64,000 bases of DNA from Anaerosacchariphilus polymeriproducens (GCF_003363435.1 NZ_QRCT01000034.1:62001-126000), one strand, 5' to 3'; positions 36,796-46,470 are shown, numbered from the stretch's first letter. The notes: generated by a model not told the origin, from the sequence alone. Numbers and translations are program-made.

Positions 36796-39048
36796 ATGAA
36801 AAAAGATCAAATTTCTTATAAAATTAATGTTTTAGGTATTGTACAGGGAGTGGGTTATCGCCCCTTTGTAGTACGCTTAGCAAAAGAATGTAATATAAAA
36901 GGTTATGTAAAAAATATTGGCGGAATTGTTGAAATCTCCGCAGTTGGCAACAAAGAGGCGATGGATAATTTTATCCACCGCCTTGAGTTGCAAAAACCCC
37001 CGGGAGCAAATGTATTATCAGTTGATAAGAAGGAAATAGAATATAAAGAATATTCAGATTTTACTATTTATAAAAGCGGTGATGAAAAACAGTTACCGAT
37101 TATTTCGCCGGATTTACCTACTTGTAAGATATGTGAGCAAGAATTACATGATAAAAATGATAGAAGATATTTGTATCCGTTCATTAGTTGTGTATCCTGT
37201 GGACCAAGATATAGTATTATACGTAAATTACCATATGATCGTTGTAATGTAACAATGGATATTTATCCTATGTGTAAAGAGTGTGAGAATGAATATTCGG
37301 ATTTAGCTACAAGAAGGTGTCATGCACAAACAATTGCATGTCAGGAATGTGGACCATATTTGATTTGGAACGGTCCTAATGGCGAAGAAGAAGTAAAAGA
37401 GAAAGCATACAAAAAAGCAGTTAGTGTACTTAAAAACAGTGGAATTGTTGCTATAAAAGATATTGGAGGATATCATTTTGCCTGTTTGGCTGATTGTGTA
37501 AAAGCAGTGAAACATTTACGCCAATTGAAAGGTAGAGAGAAAAAACCATTTGCTGTTATGTTTTCTGACGTAAAACAAATTAAAGAATATTGTTTTGTAT
37601 CCTCAAAAGAAGAACAATTATTAAATTCTGATCCCAGACCAATTGTTCTGTTAAGAAAGAAAAAAGATTTTTCCAAAGAAGTTTGTGGAGAAAGTTTAGA
37701 TATAGGAGCTTTTTTACCATGTAATCCATTGCAAATATTATTATTAGAAGATTGTGGTCCTCTTGTTATGACAAGTGCAAATCGTTCTGGAGAACCTATT
37801 ATAATAGAGGATGAAAAAGTTAAGGCATTAAAAGAGAAAGATTCATTATTGGAAGGTATTTTGTATCATACAAGACAGATATTGACGCCGCTTGATGATT
37901 CTGTATTGCGGATGATTGGCAATAAGCAGATTTTTATCAGAAGAGCCAGAGGTTATGTTCCGTTACCTATCATACTAAAGCAAAAATCAAAAGAAGTCAT
38001 ATTTGCAGCTGGGGGAGATTTAAAAGCAAGTTTTTGTCTTTACCATGAGGATAGGGCTTATTTAAGTCAATATTTTGGGGATATGGAAGATATCGATGTT
38101 TGTTCAGCATATGAAAAAAATAAAATACGAATGGAAAAATTATTTCATCTAACTCCGAAAAAAAATGTATGTGATATGCATCCGGAATATTTTACTGTTA
38201 AAAAAATATATAATTCTAATAATCAAATTATTCGGATACAGCATCATCATGCACATATAGCTTCTGTTATAGCAGAACATGGATTAGAGGGCAGAGTATT
38301 GGGGATTGCGTTTGACGGTACTGGTTATGGTACAGACGGAGCAATCTGGGGTGGAGAATTTTTGCTTTGTGAAAAGGAAAAGGTAAAAAGGCTTGGTCAT
38401 TTATCTTATATTACTTTATGTGGTGGTGACGAAGCCGCAAAAAATGCAGATTTAGTAAAAAATTGTTTTTTGATTAACGAAGGAATAGAAAGTAAAGATG
38501 ATAATAGTTCATTAATAAAAGCAGCTTTAGATTTTAAATTAAATACATTTCAAACTTCAAGTATGGGTAGATTATTTGATGCTGTCTGTGCTATGCTTAA
38601 AATAAAAGACTATAATGATTTTGAAGGAGAATGTGCGGGGCTACTTGAAAATTTAGCAATCATGGCATTAGAAAAAAGGAAAAAACCGTATCCTATGAGA
38701 CTGACAATTTCAAGAGAAAATGGTATGATTATTGTTAGTACGAAAGGTTTATTTTCTCAAATTAAAAAAGCAATGGAAGAAGGTCATGAAAGGCAGGAAA
38801 TTGCACTAGGATTTCATTATGCTTTAGTTGATATAATGAAACAAGTATGTGAAATTGTTAAAAAAGAAATTGGTATTACACAAATAGCATTAAGTGGTGG
38901 TGTGTTTTTAAATCGTGTTTTAACGGAAGAAATAATGAAATGTCTTAATGACAAAGGTTTTAAAGTATATATAAATGAAAAAGTACCTATAGGTGATGGT
39001 GGAATTTGTCTCGGTCAGGCATATTTAGCCGGCCTTATGAAAAAATAA
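36796..39048 (+). CDS. hypF: Hydrogenase maturation carbamoyltransferase HypF
   Basis: HypF uses carbamoyl phosphate to carbamoylate HypE, giving the cyanide ligands of the NiFe site. Domain order in about 750 residues: acylphosphatase (GIVQGVGYRPFVVRLAKEC), paired zinc fingers (CKICEQEL, CVSCGPRYS, CKECENEY, CQECGP), a YrdC-like domain (PRPIVLLRKK, MTSANRSGEPI) and a Kae1-like domain (HHHAHIASVIAEHGL, DGTGYGTDGAIWGGEF, ALSGGVFLNR). The start at 36796 gives the family N-terminus; an in-frame ATG further upstream lies inside echF. Confidence 0.95.
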   Translation: MKKDQISYKINVLGIVQGVGYRPFVVRLAKECNIKGYVKNIGGIVEISAVGNKEAMDNFIHRLELQKPPGANVLSVDKKEIEYKEYSDFTIYKSGDEKQLPIISPDLPTCKICEQELHDKNDRRYLYPFISCVSCGPRYSIIRKLPYDRCNVTMDIYPMCKECENEYSDLATRRCHAQTIACQECGPYLIWNGPNGEEEVKEKAYKKAVSVLKNSGIVAIKDIGGYHFACLADCVKAVKHLRQLKGREKKPFAVMFSDVKQIKEYCFVSSKEEQLLNSDPRPIVLLRKKKDFSKEVCGESLDIGAFLPCNPLQILLLEDCGPLVMTSANRSGEPIIIEDEKVKALKEKDSLLEGILYHTRQILTPLDDSVLRMIGNKQIFIRRARGYVPLPIILKQKSKEVIFAAGGDLKASFCLYHEDRAYLSQYFGDMEDIDVCSAYEKNKIRMEKLFHLTPKKNVCDMHPEYFTVKKIYNSNNQIIRIQHHHAHIASVIAEHGLEGRVLGIAFDGTGYGTDGAIWGGEFLLCEKEKVKRLGHLSYITLCGGDEAAKNADLVKNCFLINEGIESKDDNSSLIKAALDFKLNTFQTSSMGRLFDAVCAMLKIKDYNDFEGECAGLLENLAIMALEKRKKPYPMRLTISRENGMIIVSTKGLFSQIKKAMEEGHERQEIALGFHYALVDIMKQVCEIVKKEIGITQIALSGGVFLNRVLTEEIMKCLNDKGFKVYINEKVPIGDGGICLGQAYLAGLMKK

Positions 39049-39067
39049 TAAAAAGAGGTTGAGAAAA

Positions 39068-39286
39068 ATGTGTGTAGCATTACCAGGAAAAGTAATTAAA
39101 ACAAATGGAAATCTTGCAACGGTAGATTTTAATGGAAATATCATTCAAGCTCAAGCAGGTTTAGTGGAGGTAAATGAAGGAGACTTCTGTCTAGTACATG
39201 CAGGATGTATTTTGCAGAAATTAAATCAAGAAGAAGCAGTAGATATGTTAGAACTGTTTCAGGAGCTCGAAGACTTACAACGTTAA
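39068..39286 (+). CDS. hypC: Hydrogenase maturation chaperone HypC
   Basis: This 72-residue chaperone carries the Fe(CN)2CO unit between HypD and the large subunit. The start is the ATG at 39068, because the functional N-terminus must be Met-Cys (MCVALPGKVI) with Cys2 as iron ligand; a TTG nine bases earlier would bury that Cys. It contains VDFNGNIIQAQ and DFCLVHAGCILQKLNQEEA. Confidence 0.95.
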   Translation: MCVALPGKVIKTNGNLATVDFNGNIIQAQAGLVEVNEGDFCLVHAGCILQKLNQEEAVDMLELFQELEDLQR

Positions 39287-39296
39287 GGAGAAAAGA

Positions 39297-40343
39297 ATGA
39301 TAACATTAGAAACCATTAAAGATTATTTAAAAAAATATGATGGAGAAGAGCTTACATTCATGGAAGTCTGTGGAACACACACAGCAGCTATTTCTCAATC
39401 AGGAATAACCGAAATTTTGTCAGATAAAATTCGCTTGGTTTCTGGACCGGGGTGTCCTGTATGTGTAACAGTAGCTTCTTATATTGATAAATTAGTTTCT
39501 TTATCTATGGAAGAAAATACTTGCGTCGCTACATTCGGAGATATGTTACGTGTTCGAGGGAGTGAAAAAAGTCTGAATGATGCAAAAGCATCAGGCGGAA
39601 AGGTCATATTAGTTTATTCGCCTATGGATGTTATTGATATAGCGAAAAAAAATACTCAATTGAATTATGTTTTTGCTGCAGTTGGATTTGAAACAACAAC
39701 TCCGATCTATAGTTTGATGCTTAAACAAATAATCGAAGAAAAAATTGAAAATCTTAAATTATTAACAGCCTTAAAAACAATGCCAAAAGTGATTGATTGG
39801 GTATGTTCAGTTGATAGTCCCATAAATGGGTTTATTGCACCGGGACATGTAAGTGTAATAACTGGTAGTGACTATTTTAAAGAGCTTGCTTTAAAATGGA
39901 ATATGCCATTTGTAGTTTCAGGTTTTGAAGCAATCGATTTATTAAACGCAATATATGCTTTAATAAATTATAAAGATAAAGGAGAAGTTCTAAATCTATA
40001 TCCTGCTTATGTGACCGATAAAGGTAATAAAGCTGCACAAAAGCAGGTGGAACAGTATTTTACTTCCTGTAAGAGCGCATGGAGGGGAATAGGGCAGATA
40101 GAAGATTCTGGCATGCAATTAAAAGAAGAGTATTTAAAATATGATGCAGGAAGCCAAAACTTAATAGAAGACAGTAAAATAAATGAAGGTTGTTGCTGTG
40201 ATAAAGTTATAATTGGTACGATAAATCCAACACAATGTCCTTTGTTTAAAAAAGTATGTTCACCGGAAACTCCTCAGGGAGCTTGTATGGTTTCTACAGA
40301 AGGAAGCTGTTATCATTATTATATCAGTAATAGAAAGCGTTAA
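39297..40343 (+). CDS. hypD: Hydrogenase maturation protein HypD
   Basis: HypD is the Fe-S protein on which the Fe(CN)2CO group is assembled together with HypC. The 348 residues carry all signatures: EVCGTHTAAISQSGI, SGPGCPVCVT, GFETTTP, GFIAPGHVSVI, and a C-terminal Cys-rich part (GCCCDK, NPTQCPLF, VCSPETPQGACMVS, GSCYHYY). AAGGAG precedes the ATG, 11 bases after the hypC stop. Confidence 0.96.
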   Translation: MITLETIKDYLKKYDGEELTFMEVCGTHTAAISQSGITEILSDKIRLVSGPGCPVCVTVASYIDKLVSLSMEENTCVATFGDMLRVRGSEKSLNDAKASGGKVILVYSPMDVIDIAKKNTQLNYVFAAVGFETTTPIYSLMLKQIIEEKIENLKLLTALKTMPKVIDWVCSVDSPINGFIAPGHVSVITGSDYFKELALKWNMPFVVSGFEAIDLLNAIYALINYKDKGEVLNLYPAYVTDKGNKAAQKQVEQYFTSCKSAWRGIGQIEDSGMQLKEEYLKYDAGSQNLIEDSKINEGCCCDKVIIGTINPTQCPLFKKVCSPETPQGACMVSTEGSCYHYYISNRKR

Positions 40344-40366
40344 AGAAACAGAAAGAAGGCTAATAG

Positions 40367-41353
40367 ATGAAAATAACGATGGCTCATGGAAGCGGAGGAA
40401 AAGCAACTTCTGAACTAATACAAGAAGTGTTTGCAAAGGAGTTTGAAAATGAGATACTGAATCGAATGGAAGACAGCGCGTTGGTCAAGGGAAGCCAAAA
40501 GCTTGCAATGACAACAGATAGTTTTGTTGTAACACCTATTGTTTTTCCGGGTGGTGACATAGGACATTTATCTATATGTGGAACTGTAAATGACTTGCTT
40601 ATGAGTGGCGCCAGACCTCAATATTTAACCTGTGGTTTTATAATTGAAGAAGGAACTGAGATAGACACCTTAAAACAAATTGCGAAATCAATGGCAAAAA
40701 CGGCAAAAGCTGCTGGAATTATGATTGTTGCAGGCGATACAAAAGTAATTGAAGGAAATGGTGGTATCTATATTAATACAGCCGGAGTAGGTTTTGTAGA
40801 CGAAACAATAGATATTAGCAGTAGTAATTGTGAAAATGGTGATATCGTAATTTTATCTGGAAATTTAGGGGATCATCATGCAACTATTTTGAGTTCACGA
40901 TTAAGTATTGAAAACACTATAAAAAGTGATTGTGCTCCATTAAATGATATGGTTGAAAATTTATTAGAAAATAAAATTAGAATTAAGGCTATGAGAGATG
41001 TGACTCGCGGTGGTTTGGGAACAGTATTAAATGAATTTGCAACAGCTTCTTCTTGCACAATAGAATTACAAGAAGAAAAAATTCCGGTTTCGGATCAGGT
41101 CAAATCATTTTGTAAAATATTAGGTCTGGACCCATTTTATATGGCGAATGAAGGAAAGATGGTTGCTGTTGTTTCCAAAGAAGATAGTGAAAAAGCATTA
41201 GAATTAATTCGAAATAGTAAATATGGAGAAAATGCAGCAATTATAGGTTCTGTTACGCAAGAGGAAGCTGGAATGGTTTTTGTGAATACATTAATTGGTG
41301 GAAAGAGAAAGATAGATATACTTTATGGAGAAGGACTACCAAGAATTTGTTAA
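40367..41353 (+). CDS. hypE: Hydrogenase maturation protein HypE
   Basis: HypE dehydrates its carbamoylated C-terminal cysteine to thiocyanate for delivery of CN. The 328-residue PurM/ThiL-like protein begins MAHGSGGKAT-like, has DSFVVTPIVFPGGDIGHL and ends exactly in LPRIC, whose final Cys is the carrier residue. It is the last gene of the operon; hypA and hypB are not in the window. Confidence 0.97.
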   Translation: MKITMAHGSGGKATSELIQEVFAKEFENEILNRMEDSALVKGSQKLAMTTDSFVVTPIVFPGGDIGHLSICGTVNDLLMSGARPQYLTCGFIIEEGTEIDTLKQIAKSMAKTAKAAGIMIVAGDTKVIEGNGGIYINTAGVGFVDETIDISSSNCENGDIVILSGNLGDHHATILSSRLSIENTIKSDCAPLNDMVENLLENKIRIKAMRDVTRGGLGTVLNEFATASSCTIELQEEKIPVSDQVKSFCKILGLDPFYMANEGKMVAVVSKEDSEKALELIRNSKYGENAAIIGSVTQEEAGMVFVNTLIGGKRKIDILYGEGLPRIC

Positions 41354-41360
41354 ATTAAAA

Positions 41361-41400
41361 AATACTTAAGAGCTGAGAAAGACTCAGCTCTTAAGTATTT
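41361..41400. terminator. Bidirectional terminator between hypE and aroC
   Basis: AATACTTAAGAGCTGAG pairs perfectly with CTCAGCTCTTAAGTATT around a 5-base loop, flanked by A- and T-runs on both sides. It serves the two converging operons and reaches the aroC stop codon. Confidence 0.9.
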
Positions 41401-42499
41401 ATTCAAAAAATTTTATAATTTTATCCAAACGGGAAGTCATACTTCCAAGTAACATATCAAATAAAGTAATAGCTGCCATAGATTCTACTACAACAACAGC
41501 ACGTGGTACAATAACAGGATCATGTCTGCCTTTAATATTTATATTGAGCGCTTCTCCCTGTCTGTTTACTGTTCTTTGGGTAGCCGAAATCGAAGGAGTA
41601 GGTTTAAATGCTGCACGCAAAATAATATCACTTCCGTCACTTATTCCACCTAATATACCACCAGAATGATTCGTTAGTTTTATGATGTTACCTTCTTCAT
41701 CGTGACCATAACAATCATTATTCTCAATACCGGTTGATTTGGCAGCTGAAAAACCATCACCAATTTCAAATCCTTTTACTGCACCTATGGAAAGAATTGC
41801 CTTTCCCAGATTGGCATTTAATTTTTCAAAAGCAGGTTCTCCTATATTTGCAGGCAGATTTTTAATGACGCATTCTACGGTTCCCCCTGATGAATTTTTT
41901 TGAGCCATACAATCTTCTAAATATTCTTCTGCATTTTTCGCTGCAATGGAATCAGGCATATATAAAGGATTTTGAAAAATAGTATTAAAATCAAATTGGT
42001 TTTTATCAATACTTACAGGACCAATTGAAGCAGTATATGTATAAATTGATACACCTAATTGGTTCAATAGTTTAACAGCAATTGCACCAGCAGCAACACG
42101 GCCTATGGTTTCGCGTGCAGAAGAACGACCGCCTCCTCGATAATCCCGAAATCCATATTTAGAATCATAAGAAAAATCAGCATGTCCGGGGCGATAGATG
42201 CTGGCAATTTCTTTATAGTCTTTTGAACGTTGGTCTTTATTATAGACAATTAGAGAAATTGGGGTCCCTGTAGTTTTACCTTCGAATGTTCCTGATAAAA
42301 TTTCAACAGTATCCGCTTCCTTACGGGGAGTAGTATATTTTGATTGACCTGGTTTTCTCCTGTCTAAAAATTTCTGTATGTCTGTTTCATTTAGTTCTAA
42401 ACCTGCAGGACAGCCATCGATTACAACACCGATGCCTTTTCCATGAGATTCTCCCCAAGTAGTGATTTTAAAAAGTGTTCCATAGGTTGAACCATACAT
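41399..42499 (-). CDS. aroC: Chorismate synthase
   Basis: This FMN-dependent enzyme converts EPSP to chorismate in aromatic amino acid synthesis. Signatures include GTLFKITTWGESHGKGIGVV at the N-terminus, YRPGHADFSYDSKYGFRDYR and the second His-containing GGGRSSARETIGRVAAGA, and a C-terminal RHDPVIVPRAVVVVESM. The length of 366 residues is standard. AGGAGG lies before the ATG. It stands alone among unrelated genes and ends on the shared terminator. Confidence 0.97.
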   Translation of the reverse strand: MYGSTYGTLFKITTWGESHGKGIGVVIDGCPAGLELNETDIQKFLDRRKPGQSKYTTPRKEADTVEILSGTFEGKTTGTPISLIVYNKDQRSKDYKEIASIYRPGHADFSYDSKYGFRDYRGGGRSSARETIGRVAAGAIAVKLLNQLGVSIYTYTASIGPVSIDKNQFDFNTIFQNPLYMPDSIAAKNAEEYLEDCMAQKNSSGGTVECVIKNLPANIGEPAFEKLNANLGKAILSIGAVKGFEIGDGFSAAKSTGIENNDCYGHDEEGNIIKLTNHSGGILGGISDGSDIILRAAFKPTPSISATQRTVNRQGEALNINIKGRHDPVIVPRAVVVVESMAAITLFDMLLGSMTSRLDKIIKFFE

Positions 42500-42674
42500 T
42501 ATATTATGCCTCCTTTTGGCTATCTATCTTAAAAGTAATTTAGGTAGTTATCTAGAAATATTTTAACTAATATATCGAGGAGTGTCAAATTATTAGTGAA
42601 AAAGAATAAGTTATATATTATAATATATAATCAAAAGAATAACGAATGGATTTATATGGAAGGACATTCTGAAT

Positions 42675-43247
42675 ATGAAAATTACTTTAATACGCCATGG
42701 GGAAACAAAAGGGAATTTTGAAAAAAGATATATTGGAGCAACGGATGAACCCTTAAGTTCTAAAGGAATTGGGGAAATAAAACAAAATTTAGAAAAACAT
42801 GTATATCCGAAAGCAGATATAGTAATTGTCAGTCCAAAGCAGCGCTGCATTCAAACAGCAAAAATCGTTTATTCAACTAAAAATTTGAGAATCTGTGATC
42901 AATTGCAAGAATGTAATTTTGGCAGATTTGAAAATAAAAATTATATAGAATTAAGTGGTGATAAAGATTATCAAAATTGGATTCAGAGTAATGGAACCAT
43001 AGATTTTCCGGACGGAGAATCTATAGTTGAGTTCAAAAGCAGATGTATCAGGGGATTTGAAGAATGTATTAATTTATATGATAGGTTAGATATTGTATTT
43101 GTTATTCATGGAGGAACCATAATGTCAGTTCTTGAAAAGTTTGGATTTCCTCATCGTGAATACTTCGATTGGCAAATTAAGAATGGAAACGGTTATACTG
43201 GAGAATGGAAAGATGGTAAATTACATAATTTAACGAAACTTTTTTGA
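42675..43247 (+). CDS. Histidine phosphatase, CobC-like
   Basis: A 190-residue branch-1 histidine phosphatase: LIRHGETKGNFEKRYIG carries the phospho-accepting His, ECNFGRFENKNY the acidic region and FVIHGGTIMSVL the second His. FENKNYxEL and the adjacent cobalamin adenosyltransferase suggest alpha-ribazole phosphatase (CobC), which removes the phosphate of the lower ligand during cobalamin assembly; a general sugar phosphatase is the alternative. It is 16 bases before the cobO start. Confidence 0.8.
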   Translation: MKITLIRHGETKGNFEKRYIGATDEPLSSKGIGEIKQNLEKHVYPKADIVIVSPKQRCIQTAKIVYSTKNLRICDQLQECNFGRFENKNYIELSGDKDYQNWIQSNGTIDFPDGESIVEFKSRCIRGFEECINLYDRLDIVFVIHGGTIMSVLEKFGFPHREYFDWQIKNGNGYTGEWKDGKLHNLTKLF

Positions 43248-43263
43248 AAACAGGAGGGAAAAT

Positions 43264-43791
43264 ATGAAGCAAGGATGTATCCATATATATTGTGGTGAGG
43301 GGAAAGGAAAGACAACCGCTTCTTTAGGTCTTGCGATAAGAGCTGCAGGGAGTGGAATGAAAGTTATAATTGTTCAGTTTTTAAAAGGAAGAAAAACTTC
43401 AGAATTAAATTCTTTAGAGAAATTATCTAATATTAGAGTTATTAGAAATTCGAAAGATTTTGGCTTTTTTCATAGTTTATCACAAGAAGAAATACATGAA
43501 ATTACTGCAATGCATACGCAGAATTTAAAAATGGCCATTGAAAAAGTAGTATCAGATGAATGTGATTTATTAATTTTAGACGAGCTATGTGCTGCTTATG
43601 GAAATTCATTGGTTGATAAAAATATTGTAAAGGATTTCATTTTGAATAAACCAAAACAGTTAGAGCTGGTAATAACCGGAAGGAATCCGGATAATTTGTT
43701 TATCGAGCATGCTGATTATATTTCGGAAATTAAAAAAGTAAAACATCCATATGATAAAAAAATTTCTGCTAGGAAGGGGATTGAATATTGA
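43264..43791 (+). CDS. cobO: Cob(I)alamin/corrinoid adenosyltransferase (CobA/CobO/BtuR type)
   Basis: This 175-residue P-loop enzyme transfers adenosyl from ATP to corrinoids. The P-loop is GEGKGKTTASLGLAIRAAG at residues 11-29; further motifs are VQFLKGRKTSE, LLILDELCAAYG and LVITGRNPDNLFIEHADYI. Length is close to the family norm. GGAGG precedes the ATG. It shares a transcript with the CobC-like phosphatase; no other cobalamin synthesis genes are present, so this may serve salvage. Confidence 0.93.
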   Translation: MKQGCIHIYCGEGKGKTTASLGLAIRAAGSGMKVIIVQFLKGRKTSELNSLEKLSNIRVIRNSKDFGFFHSLSQEEIHEITAMHTQNLKMAIEKVVSDECDLLILDELCAAYGNSLVDKNIVKDFILNKPKQLELVITGRNPDNLFIEHADYISEIKKVKHPYDKKISARKGIEY

Positions 43792-43919
43792 TTGTTTATC
43801 GTTGGTTGGTTTACAATTGAAAAAGGATTCCATAAAAGAGGTTATTCTCATTGCTTTTTGTCACTCTGTGTGTTATTATTGTGTTAGAAGTGATAGGAAA
43901 TGATATAAGGAGTGGCATT

Positions 43920-45206
43920 ATGAAACTATATGAAAGTGAAACAGTTGAATTAAAAGAAATCTATACCTCTGATTTGAAAAAAGAAATTGTTGCCTTTGCA
44001 AATACAAATGGCGGAACAATTTATGTTGGTGTTCAGGATAGCGGAGAAATTATTGGTCTTGATAATGCTGATTTTGTTATGCAACAGATATCGAATTCTT
44101 TAAGAGATAGTATTCGACCAGATATTTCTATGTTTACTAATATTGAGTTATTGCAAGAAGAAAATATATTTTTTATTAAACTTACTGTCAGCCAAGGCAC
44201 AAAAAAACCTTATTACCTATCAGAGAAAGGACTTAAACCAACAGGAGTATATGTTAGAAGTGGAACCACATCTGCCCCAGCATCTGAAGATGCTATCCGT
44301 ATGATGATAAAAATGACAGATGGTGATTCATTTGAGTCAAATCGTTCTCTAGTTCAAGATTTGACTCTGAATAGACTAAATGAAGAATTCAAAAAAAGGA
44401 ATCTAGAATTTACAAAAGTTCAAATGAAAAATTTAGGCATTCTTTCGGCTGATGATATTTACACAAATATGGGTTTACTAGTTTCAGACCAATGTAGACA
44501 TTCAATTAAGTTTGCAATTTTTCAAGGTACAGATAAATTAGTGTTTAAAGATAGAAAAGAGTTTACGGGTTCTATATTTGTACAGCTAACAGATGCTTAT
44601 AAAACTATTGATTTTTATAATGGTACAAAAGCAACTTTTCATGATTTATTACGTACAGATGAGAGAGATTATCCGGAAGATGCTGTACGTGAAGCATTAT
44701 TAAATGCTATCGTTCATAGAGATTATTCCTTTAGCGGCAGCACATTTATTAATCTATATTCTGATCGTTTAGAGATTATCTCTTTAGGTGGATTAGTTTC
44801 CGGTTTGTCATTAGAAGCAGCTATGTTGGGGGCATCTCAACCTAGAAATGAAAAACTTGCAGCACTCTTTTATAGAATGAAGCTAATTGAAGCATATGGA
44901 ACAGGTATTAACAAGATAATGAGCTGTTATAAGGGTTTACCAGTGCAGCCTGAATTTGAAAATGTAGAAGGTGCATTCCGAGTAGTTCTGCCTAACATAC
45001 ATGCGAAAAATTTAAGTCTAGAAGATGAAAAATATTTACCAATACTCAAATTGTTTGAAAAGAAAAAAGAAATTACCCGTTCTGACGTGGAAGAGATTTT
45101 GGGGATTGGCACAACTCATGCAATTAATATGCTTAAAGAAATGCTGGATAAAAATTTGATTAGTAAGGTTGGAAACGGTAGATTGACTAGATATGTGTCG
45201 AAGTAA
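43920..45206 (+). CDS. AlbA_2/Schlafen-domain ATP-binding regulator-like protein
   Basis: The 428-residue protein starts with an AlbA_2 (Schlafen-like) domain: ESETVELKEIYTSDLKKEIV followed by FANTNGGTIYVGVQDSG. The middle holds an HATPase-type region REALLNAIVHRDYSFSG with RLEIISLGGLVSGLS, and the C-terminus a winged-helix segment (VEEILGIGTTHAINMLKEM). Such proteins are annotated as RecG-related or transcriptional regulators; roles vary and some act in phage defence. The start is ATG at 43920, preceded by AAGGAG. It begins a small accessory group. Confidence 0.85.
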   Translation: MKLYESETVELKEIYTSDLKKEIVAFANTNGGTIYVGVQDSGEIIGLDNADFVMQQISNSLRDSIRPDISMFTNIELLQEENIFFIKLTVSQGTKKPYYLSEKGLKPTGVYVRSGTTSAPASEDAIRMMIKMTDGDSFESNRSLVQDLTLNRLNEEFKKRNLEFTKVQMKNLGILSADDIYTNMGLLVSDQCRHSIKFAIFQGTDKLVFKDRKEFTGSIFVQLTDAYKTIDFYNGTKATFHDLLRTDERDYPEDAVREALLNAIVHRDYSFSGSTFINLYSDRLEIISLGGLVSGLSLEAAMLGASQPRNEKLAALFYRMKLIEAYGTGINKIMSCYKGLPVQPEFENVEGAFRVVLPNIHAKNLSLEDEKYLPILKLFEKKKEITRSDVEEILGIGTTHAINMLKEMLDKNLISKVGNGRLTRYVSK

Positions 45207-45393
45207 AATATAGTGAACTATTATTGAAAAAACAATGAAACTTATTAAATAATTAAGCTACAGATTATAGCATAAATTAAAAAACTAAATTTTAATACTA
45301 TTATATTACCACAAATTTGTTGAAAAATCAAGAATTGTAAGTAGTTTTTTTAGGTATATACTTAGATTTACTATAACGATTTGGAGGTAAAAT

Positions 45394-46302
45394 ATGGAAG
45401 AAAAAAGTATAACTGCACGTATATGTGCATTTTCAAGAGCATATCATAGGGAAAAAAACATTGTTAGAATATTTGATGATACAATTGCAAAATTACTCTT
45501 AACCGATGAAGAGTATAAAATGATATCACAAAATATGTCTTATGGTATAAATTATTTCAATCCAACATTTTCTGGTAATGATGAGGAAGTATTAAGGTGG
45601 ATTGTGGATAATCAATTATCACCTACACCACTTTGTAGAGCGGCTTTTGCAGAAAAATCACTGAAAACTGTTGCAGGGTATGGTGCAAAGCAATATTTGA
45701 TATTAGCTGCTGGATATGATACATTTGCATATCGTCAGCCTAGTTGGTCAAAAAAAATGGAGATTTATGAAATAGATCATCCAGCAACAGCTTCTGATAA
45801 AATAGAACGGTTGAGGAATGCAGAAGTAATGATACCTCAAAATGTTCATTATATTAAAGCTGATTTTATGATGGATAACTGGGAAACATTATTGAATGAG
45901 GATGTTGGTTTTGATAAGAATAAGCTAAGTTTTTGTAGCATGCTAGGAATGACATATTATTTTTCAAAACAAGTATTTGATAAATTTATTGAAAGAATTA
46001 GTTCTATTATTCCAGATAATAGTACTATTTTGTTTGATTATCCAGATGAAAATTACTTTTCTGAGAAAATCGGTGAAAATAAGTATGCAAAATTAGCAGC
46101 AGCTGCAAATGAAAACATGATAACTTGTTACTCATATAAGGAAATGGAAACATTATTGGCAAAACATAATTTTTTAATTTTTGAACATCTTGATTCTACT
46201 GAAATGACAGAACAGTATATCTCTAACTATAATGAAGCAAATCCAATACATCGAATGTCTGCCCAGAATAATGTAAATTATTGCATGGCAGTTAAGAAAT
46301 GA
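45394..46302 (+). CDS. Class I SAM methyltransferase (leucine carboxyl methyltransferase/TcmP type)
   Basis: The 302-residue protein belongs to the PPM1/LCM family: RAYHREKNIVRIFDDTIAKLL at the N-terminus, then QYLILAAGYDTFAYRQP as SAM-binding motif I, and YEIDHPATASDKIERL. In bacteria these methylate polyketides or unknown acids. No biosynthetic partner genes are present, so the substrate is unknown. GGAGG precedes the ATG. Confidence 0.88.
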   Translation: MEEKSITARICAFSRAYHREKNIVRIFDDTIAKLLLTDEEYKMISQNMSYGINYFNPTFSGNDEEVLRWIVDNQLSPTPLCRAAFAEKSLKTVAGYGAKQYLILAAGYDTFAYRQPSWSKKMEIYEIDHPATASDKIERLRNAEVMIPQNVHYIKADFMMDNWETLLNEDVGFDKNKLSFCSMLGMTYYFSKQVFDKFIERISSIIPDNSTILFDYPDENYFSEKIGENKYAKLAAAANENMITCYSYKEMETLLAKHNFLIFEHLDSTEMTEQYISNYNEANPIHRMSAQNNVNYCMAVKK

Positions 46303-46348
46303 GAGCAATGAATTACAATTTGAACTAAGAAATATTTATTTTCGTTTC

Positions 46349-46470
46349 ATATTATAAAAGCCAAATTGTACTGTTATTTCTCCCAAGGCGCTTTTATTTT
46401 CATCTCTATATAATTTACATTTTCCGAATCAATAATTTAAAAGTGTGGTTGCATCTTTAAATCGAACTTA
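46349..46470 (-). pseudogene. Relic copy of the D-Ala-D-Ala carboxypeptidase 3' part
   Basis: About 105 bases (46366-46470) repeat 47172-47276 of the intact carboxypeptidase gene with only a few differences, and the preceding 17 bases (46349-46365) repeat the sequence at its stop codon (46902-46918). The 250 or so bases that separate these pieces in the intact gene are missing here. It is therefore a deletion remnant of a duplicated copy in the same orientation. The gene-free remainder between 46303 and 46600 shows nothing recognisable. Confidence 0.8.
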
